Shown one piece after another: positions 44,201 to 52,973 of a stretch of DNA of 64,000 bases (position 1 is the stretch's first letter; every line of letters begins with the position of its first letter). The translations under genes were made by a program, and so were the position numbers. Below the pieces are notes generated by a model. The model had not been told where the DNA came from, made no database searches, and worked only from the letters and a program-made list of their open reading frames with translations. Where the stretch lies: the NCBI RefSeq assembly GCF_029945805.1, contig NZ_JAQSDH010000009.1, positions 1 through 64,000 of the forward strand. Direction: 5' to 3'. Source of the stretch: Flavobacterium sp. (GTDB lineage Bacteria; Bacteroidota; Bacteroidia; Flavobacteriales; Flavobacteriaceae).

Positions 44201-44285
44201 AGAAGATAAAAGAATGTACCACTTGTTAGAGAGTGTGGGTACAAAACCTAATGTGTTTTATCACGTTAAAGTTAGAAATACATAA
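41220..44285 (+). CDS. actB: Alternative complex III subunit ActB, Fe-S protein
   Basis: 1021-aa periplasmic subunit combining a molybdopterin-oxidoreductase-like B1 domain and a ferredoxin-type B2 domain. A Tat signal is visible ([22 protein letters not shown], twin Arg at 52-53) with a lipobox-like LAAC. Iron-sulfur motifs of the second part are [16 protein letters not shown] (about 764), [14 protein letters not shown] (about 850), [22 protein letters not shown] and CSMCIQKTQ with [14 protein letters not shown]. The molybdenum domain is not expected to bind a cofactor in this complex. 32 bp after actA. Confidence 0.93.
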   Translation: [1021 protein letters not shown]

Positions 44286-44408
44286 TAAATTGCAATGGCA
44301 AATGTCAATGGCAATAACAAATAATGAAATAATTGTAAAATATAGATAAGTAGGAATGAATGATTTTTTAAAATCTGAAATCTGAAATCTTAAATCTGAA
44401 ATAAAATT
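44286..44408 (+). repeat. Two period-7 arrays in the actB-actC gap
   Basis: 44294-44328 reads AATGGCA, AATGTCA, ATGGCAA, TAACAAA, TAATGAA; 44371-44402 reads AAATCTG, AAATCTG, AAATCTT, AAATCTG, AAAT and stops 6 bp before the actC ATG. At 123 bp this gap is several times longer than any other in the operon. AAATCTG is the same heptamer as inside dxs. Confidence 0.65.
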
Positions 44409-45818
44409 ATGTCGTCTCATTACGAAGCACCCATTAGAAAACCATTAGTTATAGGTGATAAATCATATCACGATGTGACTGTAGATGTCGCTGCTCCTGT
44501 AGAAGGAAGGGCCAATAAACAGTGGTGGACTGTATTTTCTATCGCACTTATAGCTTTCCTTTGGGGAATTACATGTATTGTATACACCGTTTCGACGGGT
44601 ATTGGAACATGGGGTTTGAATAAAACTGTCGGTTGGGCTTGGGATATTACTAACTTCGTTTGGTGGGTTGGTATTGGTCACGCAGGAACACTTATTTCTG
44701 CCGTACTCTTACTATTCCGTCAAAGATGGAGAATGGCAATTAACCGTTCTGCGGAAGCTATGACTATTTTCTCTGTAATCCAGGCAGGTTTATTTCCAAT
44801 CATTCACATGGGGCGTCCTTGGTTGGCGTATTGGGTTGTACCTATTCCCAATCAGTTTGGTTCATTGTGGGTAAACTTTAACTCACCTTTACTTTGGGAC
44901 GTATTTGCAATATCAACCTATCTTTCCGTATCATTAGTATTTTGGTGGACTGGATTGTTGCCTGATTTTGCTATGCTTAGAGATAGAGCCGTTACTCCGT
45001 TTAACAAAAAGATTTATTCGATTCTAAGTTTTGGATGGAGCGGAAGAGCAAAAGATTGGCAACGTTTTGAAGAAGTTTCTTTGGTTCTTGCTGGTTTAGC
45101 TACACCCTTAGTACTTTCTGTACACACTATTGTATCTTTTGACTTTGCAACTTCTATTGTTCCTGGATGGCATACCACAATTTTTCCACCTTACTTCGTT
45201 GCTGGGGCAGTTTTCTCTGGATTTGCAATGGTAAATACCTTGCTTATTATTATGAGAAAGGTGTCAAAACTAGAAGCCTACATAACAATCCAACATATTG
45301 AACTTATGAACATTGTAATTATGATTACAGGTTCGATAGTGGGTGTTGCTTATATCACGGAGCTATTTGTAGCATGGTATTCAGGTGTCGAATACGAACA
45401 ATATGCGTTCTTAAATAGAGCGACTGGGCCTTACTGGTGGGCTTATTGGTCAATGATGACTTGTAATGTATTTTCTCCACAGTTCATGTGGTTCAAAAAA
45501 TTGAGAACTAGTATTATGTTCTCATTTATAATCTCGATTGTAGTAAATATTGGTATGTGGTTCGAACGTTTCGTAATTATTGTAACTTCTTTACACAGAG
45601 ATTATCTTCCATCGTCATGGACAATGTTCCAGCCAACATTTGTTGATATTGGAATATTTATTGGAACTATTGGCTTCTTCTTTGTCTTGTTCTTATTGTA
45701 TGCTAGAACTTTTCCAGTGATTGCACAAGCAGAAGTTAAGACAATCTTGAAATCATCAGGAGAATATTATAAAAAAGCAAGAGAAAACGAAGAACATAAT
45801 CATTCTGAAAAACATTAG
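44409..45818 (+). CDS. actC: Alternative complex III subunit ActC (NrfD-like)
   Basis: 469-aa integral membrane quinol-oxidising subunit with about ten transmembrane segments of the NrfD/PsrC type. WWVGIGHAGTLISAVLLLFRQRWR (about 92-115) and PIIHMGRPWLAYWVVPIPNQ (about 136-155) contain the conserved His and Arg of the quinol site. The cytoplasmic N-terminus (SSHYEAPIRKPLVIGDKSYHDVT) and C-terminal charged helix are usual. actD starts 8 bp downstream. Confidence 0.93.
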   Translation: MSSHYEAPIRKPLVIGDKSYHDVTVDVAAPVEGRANKQWWTVFSIALIAFLWGITCIVYTVSTGIGTWGLNKTVGWAWDITNFVWWVGIGHAGTLISAVLLLFRQRWRMAINRSAEAMTIFSVIQAGLFPIIHMGRPWLAYWVVPIPNQFGSLWVNFNSPLLWDVFAISTYLSVSLVFWWTGLLPDFAMLRDRAVTPFNKKIYSILSFGWSGRAKDWQRFEEVSLVLAGLATPLVLSVHTIVSFDFATSIVPGWHTTIFPPYFVAGAVFSGFAMVNTLLIIMRKVSKLEAYITIQHIELMNIVIMITGSIVGVAYITELFVAWYSGVEYEQYAFLNRATGPYWWAYWSMMTCNVFSPQFMWFKKLRTSIMFSFIISIVVNIGMWFERFVIIVTSLHRDYLPSSWTMFQPTFVDIGIFIGTIGFFFVLFLLYARTFPVIAQAEVKTILKSSGEYYKKARENEEHNHSEKH

Positions 45819-45826
45819 TATTTGTT

Positions 45827-46354
45827 ATGAGTAGTAATAAAGTTATACACGCTATATACAATGATGATGACATCTTAATGGATGCTGTTAAGCAGACCAG
45901 AAAAGCACATCACCACATTGAAGAAATTTTCACTCCTTTCCCTGTTCACGGATTGGATAAAGCTATGGGGCTTGAGCCAACACGTTTGGCTATATGTTCA
46001 TTCATTTACGGTTGTATCGGTTTAGCTGTCGCAACAACAATGATGAATTATATTATGATACAAGATTGGCCACAAGATGTTGGTGGTAAACCAAGTTTTA
46101 GTTATATTCAAAACATGCCGGCATTCGTTCCGGTAATGTTTGAAATGACTGTGTTTTTTGCAGCTCACTTAATGGTTATTACTTTTTATATGAGAAGTAG
46201 ATTATGGCCCTTTAAACAGGCAGAAAATCCAGATGTAAGAACTACAGATGACCATTTCTTAATGGAAGTTTCTGTTAACAATAATGAAAATGATTTAGTA
46301 TCATTCTTCATGAGCACAGGAGCAGTAGAAGTTAAAGTAATTGATAAGCATTAA
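45827..46354 (+). CDS. actD: Alternative complex III subunit ActD (DUF3341)
   Basis: 175-aa membrane subunit with two transmembrane helices (about 58-82 and 100-122). Motifs of DUF3341 are visible: IYNDDDILMDAVKQTRKAHHHIEEIFTPFPVHGLDKAMGLEPTRLA and a C-terminal TTDDHFLMEVSV strand. It packs against ActC/ActF in the complex. Its stop is 7 bp before the actE ATG. Confidence 0.9.
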   Translation: MSSNKVIHAIYNDDDILMDAVKQTRKAHHHIEEIFTPFPVHGLDKAMGLEPTRLAICSFIYGCIGLAVATTMMNYIMIQDWPQDVGGKPSFSYIQNMPAFVPVMFEMTVFFAAHLMVITFYMRSRLWPFKQAENPDVRTTDDHFLMEVSVNNNENDLVSFFMSTGAVEVKVIDKH

Positions 46355-46361
46355 TATAGAT

Positions 46362-46922
46362 ATGAAAAGTTTATTTAAAATAGCATTTGTATTTGGTGTC
46401 ATCGTTTCCTTATCATCTTGTAAAAATGATTTGAAGCCGAATTACCAATATATGCCTAATATGTATGAATCTGTAGCTTATGAAACCTATTCTGAATCGG
46501 AAGCTTTCAATTCGCCATCAGGATTAAAAGGTAAAGAAGGTCAACTTCCACCTTCGGGTGCAATTAAAAGAGGATTCGTTCCTTATGAAATTGCAAATAC
46601 AACTGAAGGATATAACTTCTCAAAAACAGTAGTGAAATCTCCGCTTGATTCTACAGCCGTTGATATGAAACATGCAGAAGAATTATTTGTAATTTATTGT
46701 GCTATTTGTCACGGTACTGCTGGAAATGGAAAAGGGAAATTGGTTACCCAAGAAAAATTACTTGGAATTCCAAGTTATGCAGACAGACAAGTTTCAATTG
46801 GAAGTATTTACCATGTTCAAACGTACGGTTTGAATTCAATGGGATCCTATGCTAATCAATTGAGTCAAACAGAACGTTGGATGATTGCTGCTTATGTTCT
46901 TGAACTTAAAAGCAAATTATAA
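46362..46922 (+). CDS. actE: Alternative complex III subunit ActE, monoheme cytochrome c lipoprotein
   Basis: 186-aa lipoprotein with signal peptide and lipobox (VSLSSC, lipidated Cys about residue 19) and one heme c site CAICH (about 114-118) followed by the distal methionine region NSMGSYANQLSQTERWMIAAYV. It relays electrons from the complex. ATG 46362 is chosen over 46341 because the earlier start would overlap actD and displace the signal peptide. Confidence 0.92.
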   Translation: MKSLFKIAFVFGVIVSLSSCKNDLKPNYQYMPNMYESVAYETYSESEAFNSPSGLKGKEGQLPPSGAIKRGFVPYEIANTTEGYNFSKTVVKSPLDSTAVDMKHAEELFVIYCAICHGTAGNGKGKLVTQEKLLGIPSYADRQVSIGSIYHVQTYGLNSMGSYANQLSQTERWMIAAYVLELKSKL

Positions 46923-46949
46923 TTGTAGAACAAACAGATTGTTATAGAT

Positions 46950-48440
46950 ATGTATACATTTTCAAGTAAATTAAAAACCCTTTCTTTTGTCTTAATGCTC
47001 GTCGGTATTCTTGGTATAGGTTTTGGTTTTTTAAATGCACCAAAAACAATTCAGGATGTTGAGACAATCCTTAAAGAGGAAGAAGCTCATCATGGCGGTG
47101 GACATGAAGCAGCAGCTGGACATGAAGCTAAAGCGGAATCTCATGAAGGAATTGCTGTTCATGATGAAAAAGCGATGAATCAAAAAGATTCATTAGTAGC
47201 TTCTAGTGATACACTTGTTAAAACAGAAAAATCAGAAATTGTGGTTGCAGCTGGAGGACACTCCGATACTGTAAGCGGACACAATTCGGAAGCTCATACT
47301 GATGATCATGCAGAACATGTTGAACATGTTTTTCATCAATTGCAAAATAAACCGTGGGCGGCTCTATATGTTGCATGTATATTTTTCATGTTGATTTCTT
47401 TAGGTGTTTTAGCGTTCTATGCTATTCAGCAAGTAGCACAAGCGGGCTGGTCTCCTGTATTATTCAGAGTTATGCAAGCCATATCGGCTTATTTATTACC
47501 GGGGTCAATTATATTTTTCTTGATTCTACTTGTTACTGGAACACATTTGTTTCATTCAAATCACTTATTTGTATGGATGGCGGAAGGAGTAACAGATCCA
47601 AAAAGTGCAAATTATGATCGTTTAATTACTGCTAAATCGGGTTATTTAAATCCTACATTTTGGTTAATTAGAGCCGTTATCTTTCTTACTGTTTGGAACC
47701 TTTACCGTTACTTTAGTAGAAAAAATTGTTTGGCACAGGATGAATCTGGTGATAACAGCAACTACAAAAAGAATTTCAAAATGTCTGCTGCATTTTTAGT
47801 ATTCTTCATCGTATCCGAATCTATTATGTCTTGGGATTGGTTGATGTCATTTGACCCACACTGGTTCAGTACACTTTACGGTTGGTATGTTTTTGCTAGT
47901 TTTATTGTAAGTGCGATTACAGTGATAGCATTAGTAACGCTCTACTTAAAGTCAAAAGGATATCTGGAAGAAGTAAATACGAGTCATATTCATGATTTAG
48001 TTAAGTTCATGTTTGGTTTTAGTGTGTTCTGGACTTACTTATGGTTCTCTCAATTTATGTTAATCTGGTACGCTAATATTCCGGAGGAGGTGACCTATTT
48101 CATTACAAGAATAGAGAACTATGGTATAACGTTCTGGGGTGCTGTATTCCTGAACTTTGTTTTCCCTATCTTACTGTTAATTAACACGGATTTCAAGCGT
48201 ATTCCATGGATTATTGTAATGGGAGGAGTAGTAATACTTTCTGGACATTATATTGATTTTTTCAATATGGTTATGCCAGCAACAGTCGGGGACAGATGGT
48301 TTATTGGAATACCTGAAATTTCATCATTATTATTTTTCTTAGGGTTATTTATTTACTTTGTTTTCAGCGCTTTAACTAAAGCTCCGTTAATCCCAAAACG
48401 AAACCCGTTCATTGAAGAAAGTAAACATTTTCATTATTAA
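46950..48440 (+). CDS. actF: Alternative complex III subunit ActF (quinol oxidoreductase membrane subunit)
   Basis: 496-aa membrane protein, a paralogue of ActC with about ten transmembrane segments. Unlike ActC it has a long insert after the first hydrophobic segment, residues about 40-130, strongly rich in His, Glu, Ala and Asp (EEEAHHGGGHEAAAGHEAK, HSDTVSGHNSEAHTDDHAEHVEH). The membrane core contains LFHSNHLFVWM, ESIMSWDWLMSFDPHWFSTLYGWYVF and YITRIENYG-like loops. Located 27 bp after actE and 19 bp before coxB. Confidence 0.9.
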   Translation: MYTFSSKLKTLSFVLMLVGILGIGFGFLNAPKTIQDVETILKEEEAHHGGGHEAAAGHEAKAESHEGIAVHDEKAMNQKDSLVASSDTLVKTEKSEIVVAAGGHSDTVSGHNSEAHTDDHAEHVEHVFHQLQNKPWAALYVACIFFMLISLGVLAFYAIQQVAQAGWSPVLFRVMQAISAYLLPGSIIFFLILLVTGTHLFHSNHLFVWMAEGVTDPKSANYDRLITAKSGYLNPTFWLIRAVIFLTVWNLYRYFSRKNCLAQDESGDNSNYKKNFKMSAAFLVFFIVSESIMSWDWLMSFDPHWFSTLYGWYVFASFIVSAITVIALVTLYLKSKGYLEEVNTSHIHDLVKFMFGFSVFWTYLWFSQFMLIWYANIPEEVTYFITRIENYGITFWGAVFLNFVFPILLLINTDFKRIPWIIVMGGVVILSGHYIDFFNMVMPATVGDRWFIGIPEISSLLFFLGLFIYFVFSALTKAPLIPKRNPFIEESKHFHY

Positions 48441-48459
48441 TATTTAAAGTAAATTACAA

Positions 48460-49641
48460 ATGACAACTCTTTTGGTACTTATAGTTGTAGTTTTATTGGC
48501 AGTAGCCTTGTGGCAGTTAACGAAGATTTTCCACTTAACACAAGTGGGTGCATTTGTTAATGACACACAAATTGCAGGTGATAATGATAACAAAGTTAAC
48601 GGTTACTTGATGTTTGGTTTCCTGGTGTTTATTTATGTTACAACAATTTATTGTCTTGTATATTACGGACATTTTCCATTAATGAGCGACTCAGCGTCAG
48701 CTCACGGTCCAGAAGTTGATAATCTGATGGCTATTTCAATGGTTCTTATATTCATTGTACAAACCATTACGCAGGCTTTGTTGCATTACTTTGCTTTTAA
48801 GTACAGAGGTAGACAAGGTCAAGTGGCTCTTTATTTTTCTGATAGTAATAAATTAGAATTTATATGGAGTATCATACCAGCTATTGTCCTAGCAGTATTA
48901 ATCCTTTATGGATTATATGCGTGGACAGATATTATGTTCGTTGATGAGAAAAAAGAAAAAGATGCTATCGTTATCGAATTGTATGCACAACAATTTAAAT
49001 GGGAAGCTAGGTACTCAGGCGCAGATGACGTTCTAGGAAAAGCTAATGTTAGATATATTGAAGGTGTAAATGTACTAGGAGTTGATTTATCAGATCCAAA
49101 TGCGCAGGATGATTTTACCTCTTCGGAATTGCATATACCAAAAGGAACAAGAGTAATTTTCAAAATGCGTTCCCAAGACGTATTGCATTCTGCTTACATG
49201 CCTCACTTTAGAGCGCAAATGAACTGTGTTCCTGGAATGGTTACTAATTTTTCATTCATTCCAACAGTAACAACTGCTGAGATGAGAGAAAAACCTGCAA
49301 TGGTTGAAAAAGTTGCTAATATTAATGACATCAGAACAAAGAAAAGTATTGGAATAGTTGCAAAAGGCGGAACAGCTCTTGATCCGTACACATTTGATTA
49401 TTTGTTATTATGTAATAAAATTTGCGGTTCTTCGCATTATAACATGCAAATGAAAATTGTTGTGGATACACCTGAAGACTATAAAGCTTGGTTGAAGGAG
49501 AACGCTCCTAAAACAATTATACAAGCAGTCAAGAATGCAGCAACTGAAGCAAAAGCATCAGAAACGTCGGCTCAAACTAAGGATTCAAGTGCTACAAAAA
49601 GTAATGACAGCACGCTGGTTGCTAAAGCAGATATGAAATAA
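48460..49641 (+). CDS. coxB: Cytochrome c oxidase subunit II
   Basis: 393-aa subunit II of the aa3-type oxidase. An additional N-terminal transmembrane helix (about 2-20) precedes the usual two (about 48-70 and 128-152). The CuA domain contains the aromatic segment YAQQFKWEARYSG, H in LHSAYMPHFRAQMNCVPGM and the ligand motif LLCNKICGSSHYNMQM, in which CxxxC, His and Met are intact although CNKIC replaces the usual CAELC. The last 40 residues are an Ala/Lys/Ser-rich tail. It receives electrons from complex III or cytochrome c. Confidence 0.93.
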   Translation: MTTLLVLIVVVLLAVALWQLTKIFHLTQVGAFVNDTQIAGDNDNKVNGYLMFGFLVFIYVTTIYCLVYYGHFPLMSDSASAHGPEVDNLMAISMVLIFIVQTITQALLHYFAFKYRGRQGQVALYFSDSNKLEFIWSIIPAIVLAVLILYGLYAWTDIMFVDEKKEKDAIVIELYAQQFKWEARYSGADDVLGKANVRYIEGVNVLGVDLSDPNAQDDFTSSELHIPKGTRVIFKMRSQDVLHSAYMPHFRAQMNCVPGMVTNFSFIPTVTTAEMREKPAMVEKVANINDIRTKKSIGIVAKGGTALDPYTFDYLLLCNKICGSSHYNMQMKIVVDTPEDYKAWLKENAPKTIIQAVKNAATEAKASETSAQTKDSSATKSNDSTLVAKADMK

Positions 49642-49667
49642 TATATAAAATTTAAAGTTCACACAAT

Positions 49668-51467
49668 ATGTCAGCAGAAGCTCACAATCACGACCACGGT
49701 CACGACCAACACGAACACCACCATAAAGATACGTTCATTACTAAATATATCTTTAGTATTGATCACAAGATGATTTCTAAGCAGTATTTAATTACTGGAA
49801 TCTTCATGGGTATTATTGGAGTTGGAATGTCAATGCTTTTTAGAATGCAGCTTGCTTGGCCTGAAGAATCATTTAAAATTTTTAATGTTCTTTTAGGTGA
49901 CAAATTTGCTCCAAACGGAGTAATGACAAATGAAATTTATTTGTCCTTAGTTACAATTCACGGAACCATTATGGTATTCTTTGTACTAACCGCTGCTTTG
50001 AGTGGAACGTTCAGTAACTTATTAATTCCACTTCAAATTGGTGCCCGTGATATGGCCTCAGGATTTTTGAATATGGTTTCCTACTGGCTTTTCTTTACAT
50101 CGAGTATCGTTATGATTAGTTCTTTATTTGTAGAGGCTGGGCCAGCGAATGCGGGATGGACAATATATCCACCTTTAAGTGCACTGCCACAAGCTATTTC
50201 AGGTTCTGGAACAGGAATGACGCTTTGGCTAGTTTCTATGGCTATATTTATCTCTTCCTCATTATTAGGCTCTTTGAACTACATCGTAACCATAATTAAT
50301 TTAAGAACAAAAGGGATGTCAATGACGAGACTACCACTTACAATATGGACGTTCTTTGTGACGGCTATTATTGGAGTTATCTCATTCCCAGTATTACTTT
50401 CAGCAGCATTAATGTTGATTATGGATAGAAGTTTCGGAACTTCTTTCTTCTTGTCAGATATTTATATCGCGGGTGAAGTTTTACATTACCAAGGCGGTTC
50501 TCCTGTATTGTTCGAGCATTTATTTTGGTTCTTAGGACACCCTGAAGTTTATATAGTTATATTACCAGCAATGGGAATTGTTTCTGAAGTTTTGTCCACA
50601 AATGCGCGTAAACCAATTTTCGGATATAGAGCGATGATCATGTCTACAATTGCGATTGCCTTTTTATCTACCATAGTTTGGGGACACCATATGTTTATTT
50701 CGGGTATGAATCCTTTCTTAGGTTCAGTGTTTACCTTTACTACCTTATTGATCGCCATTCCATCCGCAGTAAAAGCCTTTAACTGGATTACTACTTTATG
50801 GAAAGGAAACCTTCAATTAAACCCTGCAATGTTATTCTCTATCGGAATGGTTTCTACATTCATTACTGGTGGCCTTACTGGAATTATTTTGGGAGATAGC
50901 ACCTTGGATATTAATGTTCACGATACGTATTTTGTTATTGCTCACTTTCACTTAGTAATGGGTATTTCTGCTCTTTATGGTATGTTTGCAGGAATCTATC
51001 ACTGGTTCCCAAGAATGTTCGGAAGAATGTTAAACAAAAATTTAGGATACATTCACTTTTGGATAACCGCTGTATGTGCTTATGGGGTATTTTTCCCAAT
51101 GCACTTTATCGGTATGGCTGGTTTGCCAAGACGTTATTATACGAATACAAACTTCCCATTATTTGATGATTTACAGAATGTGAACGTGATAATTACTTGC
51201 TTTGCATTGGTTGGTGGAGTTTTCCAATTAGTATTCTTATACAACTTCTTTAGTAGTATTTTCTACGGAAAAAGATCAGTTCAAAATCCATGGAAATCGA
51301 ATACTTTGGAATGGACGGCGCCTGTTGAGCATATGCACGGTAACTGGCCAGGTGAAATTCCTCACGTTCACAGATGGCCATATGACTACAGCAAACCAGG
51401 ACATGATGAAGATTTCGTTCCTCAAAATGTGCCAATGAAACCAGGTGAAGAACAATTACACCATTAA
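49668..51467 (+). CDS. coxA: Cytochrome c oxidase subunit I
   Basis: 599-aa catalytic subunit with twelve transmembrane helices. Heme a ligand in VTIHGTIMVFF (about 103), CuB/active-site FWFLGHPEVYIVILPAMG (about 285-302) with His-Tyr pair, HHMFISGMN (about 343) and heme ligands in HDTYFVIAHFHLVMG (about 422-436). The N-terminus is unusually His-rich (NHDHGHDQHEHHH, residues 7-19). Last visible gene of the act-cox operon; subunits III and IV are not in the window. A hairpin follows. Confidence 0.96.
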   Translation: MSAEAHNHDHGHDQHEHHHKDTFITKYIFSIDHKMISKQYLITGIFMGIIGVGMSMLFRMQLAWPEESFKIFNVLLGDKFAPNGVMTNEIYLSLVTIHGTIMVFFVLTAALSGTFSNLLIPLQIGARDMASGFLNMVSYWLFFTSSIVMISSLFVEAGPANAGWTIYPPLSALPQAISGSGTGMTLWLVSMAIFISSSLLGSLNYIVTIINLRTKGMSMTRLPLTIWTFFVTAIIGVISFPVLLSAALMLIMDRSFGTSFFLSDIYIAGEVLHYQGGSPVLFEHLFWFLGHPEVYIVILPAMGIVSEVLSTNARKPIFGYRAMIMSTIAIAFLSTIVWGHHMFISGMNPFLGSVFTFTTLLIAIPSAVKAFNWITTLWKGNLQLNPAMLFSIGMVSTFITGGLTGIILGDSTLDINVHDTYFVIAHFHLVMGISALYGMFAGIYHWFPRMFGRMLNKNLGYIHFWITAVCAYGVFFPMHFIGMAGLPRRYYTNTNFPLFDDLQNVNVIITCFALVGGVFQLVFLYNFFSSIFYGKRSVQNPWKSNTLEWTAPVEHMHGNWPGEIPHVHRWPYDYSKPGHDEDFVPQNVPMKPGEEQLHH

Positions 51468-51487
51468 TTGATTTAATAAATATAACA

Positions 51488-51514
51488 AATGCCTTTCCGT
51501 AACGAAAGGCATTT
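51488..51514 (+). terminator. Terminator of the act-cox operon
   Basis: AAATGCCTTTC (51488-51498) and GAAAGGCATTT (51504-51514) pair perfectly and are followed by TTTATTT. Confidence 0.8.
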
Positions 51515-51536
51515 TTATTTGCGCCTAACTTTGTTA

Positions 51537-51544
51537 TATATTTG
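51537..51544 (+). promoter_or_regulatory. -7 element (TATATTTG) of ruvB, possibly leaderless
   Basis: TATATTTG is followed by four bases (TATT) and ATG 51549, the same spacing as at dxs and tadA. Confidence 0.45.
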
Positions 51545-51548
51545 TATT

Positions 51549-52571
51549 ATGAATGAAAATCTTGACCCTACTACTTCTAATTTTAATTCCTCTGAACTTG
51601 ATCTTGAAAAAAAGTTACGGCCTTTAAGTTTTGACGATTTTACAGGGCAGGAGCAAGTTTTAGAAAATTTAAAAGTATTCGTTGAAGCCGCCAATCAAAG
51701 AGAGGAAGCGCTAGATCATACTTTGTTTCACGGACCGCCTGGACTAGGCAAAACGACTTTGGCAAACATTTTGGCTAACGAACTAGGCGTTGGAATTAAA
51801 ATTACTTCCGGACCAGTTTTAGATAAACCTGGAGATTTAGCAGGTTTGTTAACCAATCTAGAAGAGAGAGATGTGCTGTTCATTGACGAGATTCATCGTT
51901 TGAGCCCCATAGTGGAAGAATATTTATATTCGGCGATGGAAGACTTCAAAATCGATATTATGATCGAATCGGGACCAAATGCGAGAACAGTTCAAATTAA
52001 TCTGAATCCGTTTACATTAATTGGAGCAACAACGCGTTCCGGATTATTGACAGCGCCAATGCGTGCTCGTTTTGGAATTCAGAGTAGACTACAATATTAT
52101 AACACCGAACTTTTAACTACCATTGTCCAACGTAGTGCCAGTATTCTGCGAATGCCAATTACAATGGAAGCTGCGATAGAAATAGCCGGTAGAAGTAGAG
52201 GAACACCTCGAATAGCAAATGCACTTTTACGTCGTGTTCGTGATTTTGCGCAAATAAAAGGTAACGGAAAAATAGATATCGAAATTGCACGTTTCGCTTT
52301 GAAAGCATTACATGTTGATGCACACGGTTTGGATGAAATGGACAATAAAATCCTAATAACAATCATCGATAAGTTCAAAGGTGGACCAGTCGGATTGTCA
52401 ACTTTGGCAACAGCCGTTTCTGAAAGTGGCGAAACTATTGAAGAAGTATACGAACCTTTCTTAATTCAAGAAGGATTTATCATTAGAACGCCACGCGGAA
52501 GAGAAGTCACCGAGAAAGCCTATAAACATTTGGGGAAAATTAAAATTAATATTCAAGGAGGACTTTTTTAG
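51549..52571 (+). CDS. ruvB: Holliday junction branch migration ATPase RuvB
   Basis: 340-aa AAA+ motor acting with RuvA on Holliday junctions. [22 protein letters not shown], Walker [12 protein letters not shown] (about 61-71), Walker [12 protein letters not shown], sensor [19 protein letters not shown] and the winged-helix end [17 protein letters not shown] are all present. The frame extends to 51489, but the added residues overlap the coxA terminator; [11 protein letters not shown] is the normal N-terminus. Confidence 0.95.
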   Translation: MNENLDPTTSNFNSSELDLEKKLRPLSFDDFTGQEQVLENLKVFVEAANQREEALDHTLFHGPPGLGKTTLANILANELGVGIKITSGPVLDKPGDLAGLLTNLEERDVLFIDEIHRLSPIVEEYLYSAMEDFKIDIMIESGPNARTVQINLNPFTLIGATTRSGLLTAPMRARFGIQSRLQYYNTELLTTIVQRSASILRMPITMEAAIEIAGRSRGTPRIANALLRRVRDFAQIKGNGKIDIEIARFALKALHVDAHGLDEMDNKILITIIDKFKGGPVGLSTLATAVSESGETIEEVYEPFLIQEGFIIRTPRGREVTEKAYKHLGKIKINIQGGLF

Positions 52572-52598
52572 AATTTAGAATTCAGAAATTAAAAAATT
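52571..52598 (+). repeat. Period-7 array before the S23-type gene
   Basis: GAATTTA, GAATTCA, GAAATTA and an A/T-rich fourth unit fill the gap between the ruvB stop and ATG 52602. Confidence 0.5.
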
Positions 52599-52601
52599 AA
52601 T

Positions 52602-52964
52602 ATGGCAGATTTTGATCTAAAAGTAAGAACAAAGAAATTTTCTCTATTAATTATTGATTTAGTTGATTTGCTTCCAGTCAAAGTTTCAACTAAGATAATT
52701 TCTTATCAATTAGCAAAATCAGGTACTTCTGTAGGAGCTAATTACAGAGCAGCTTTAAGAGCAAGAAGTGATAAGGAGTTTATTTCCAAAATGAATATAG
52801 TTTTAGAGGAATCGGATGAAAGTATGTTTTGGTTGGAAATAATTATTGATAAGCAATATATTGATAAGTCTATTGCTGAAGAAGCACTAAAAGAAGCAAA
52901 TGAATTGACATCAATATTTGTTACTATTCTTAAAAACACAAAATCAAGAATGACCAAAAAGTAA
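52602..52964 (+). CDS. Four-helix-bundle protein (S23 / 23S rRNA intervening-sequence family)
   Basis: 120-aa soluble helical protein. FSLLIIDLVDLLP, IISYQLAKSGTSVGANYRAALRARSDKEFISKMNIVLEESDESMFWLEIIID and EEALKEANELTSIFVTILK correspond to the four helices of the S23/PF05635 family, with the conserved RSGTSVGANYxEA-like segment. Homologues are encoded inside 23S rRNA intervening sequences of some spirochaetes and Coxiella, and as stand-alone genes elsewhere; related Avd proteins serve diversity-generating retroelements. No reverse transcriptase is nearby. It is inserted between ruvB and queG with period-7 arrays on both sides, which suggests a mobile cassette. Confidence 0.8.
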   Translation: MADFDLKVRTKKFSLLIIDLVDLLPVKVSTKIISYQLAKSGTSVGANYRAALRARSDKEFISKMNIVLEESDESMFWLEIIIDKQYIDKSIAEEALKEANELTSIFVTILKNTKSRMTKK

Positions 52965-52973
52965 TCTCTATTG

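Noticed and set aside
52602..52964. Diversity-generating retroelement accessory (Avd)
   Set aside because: No reverse transcriptase, template repeat or variable C-type lectin gene lies within the window.
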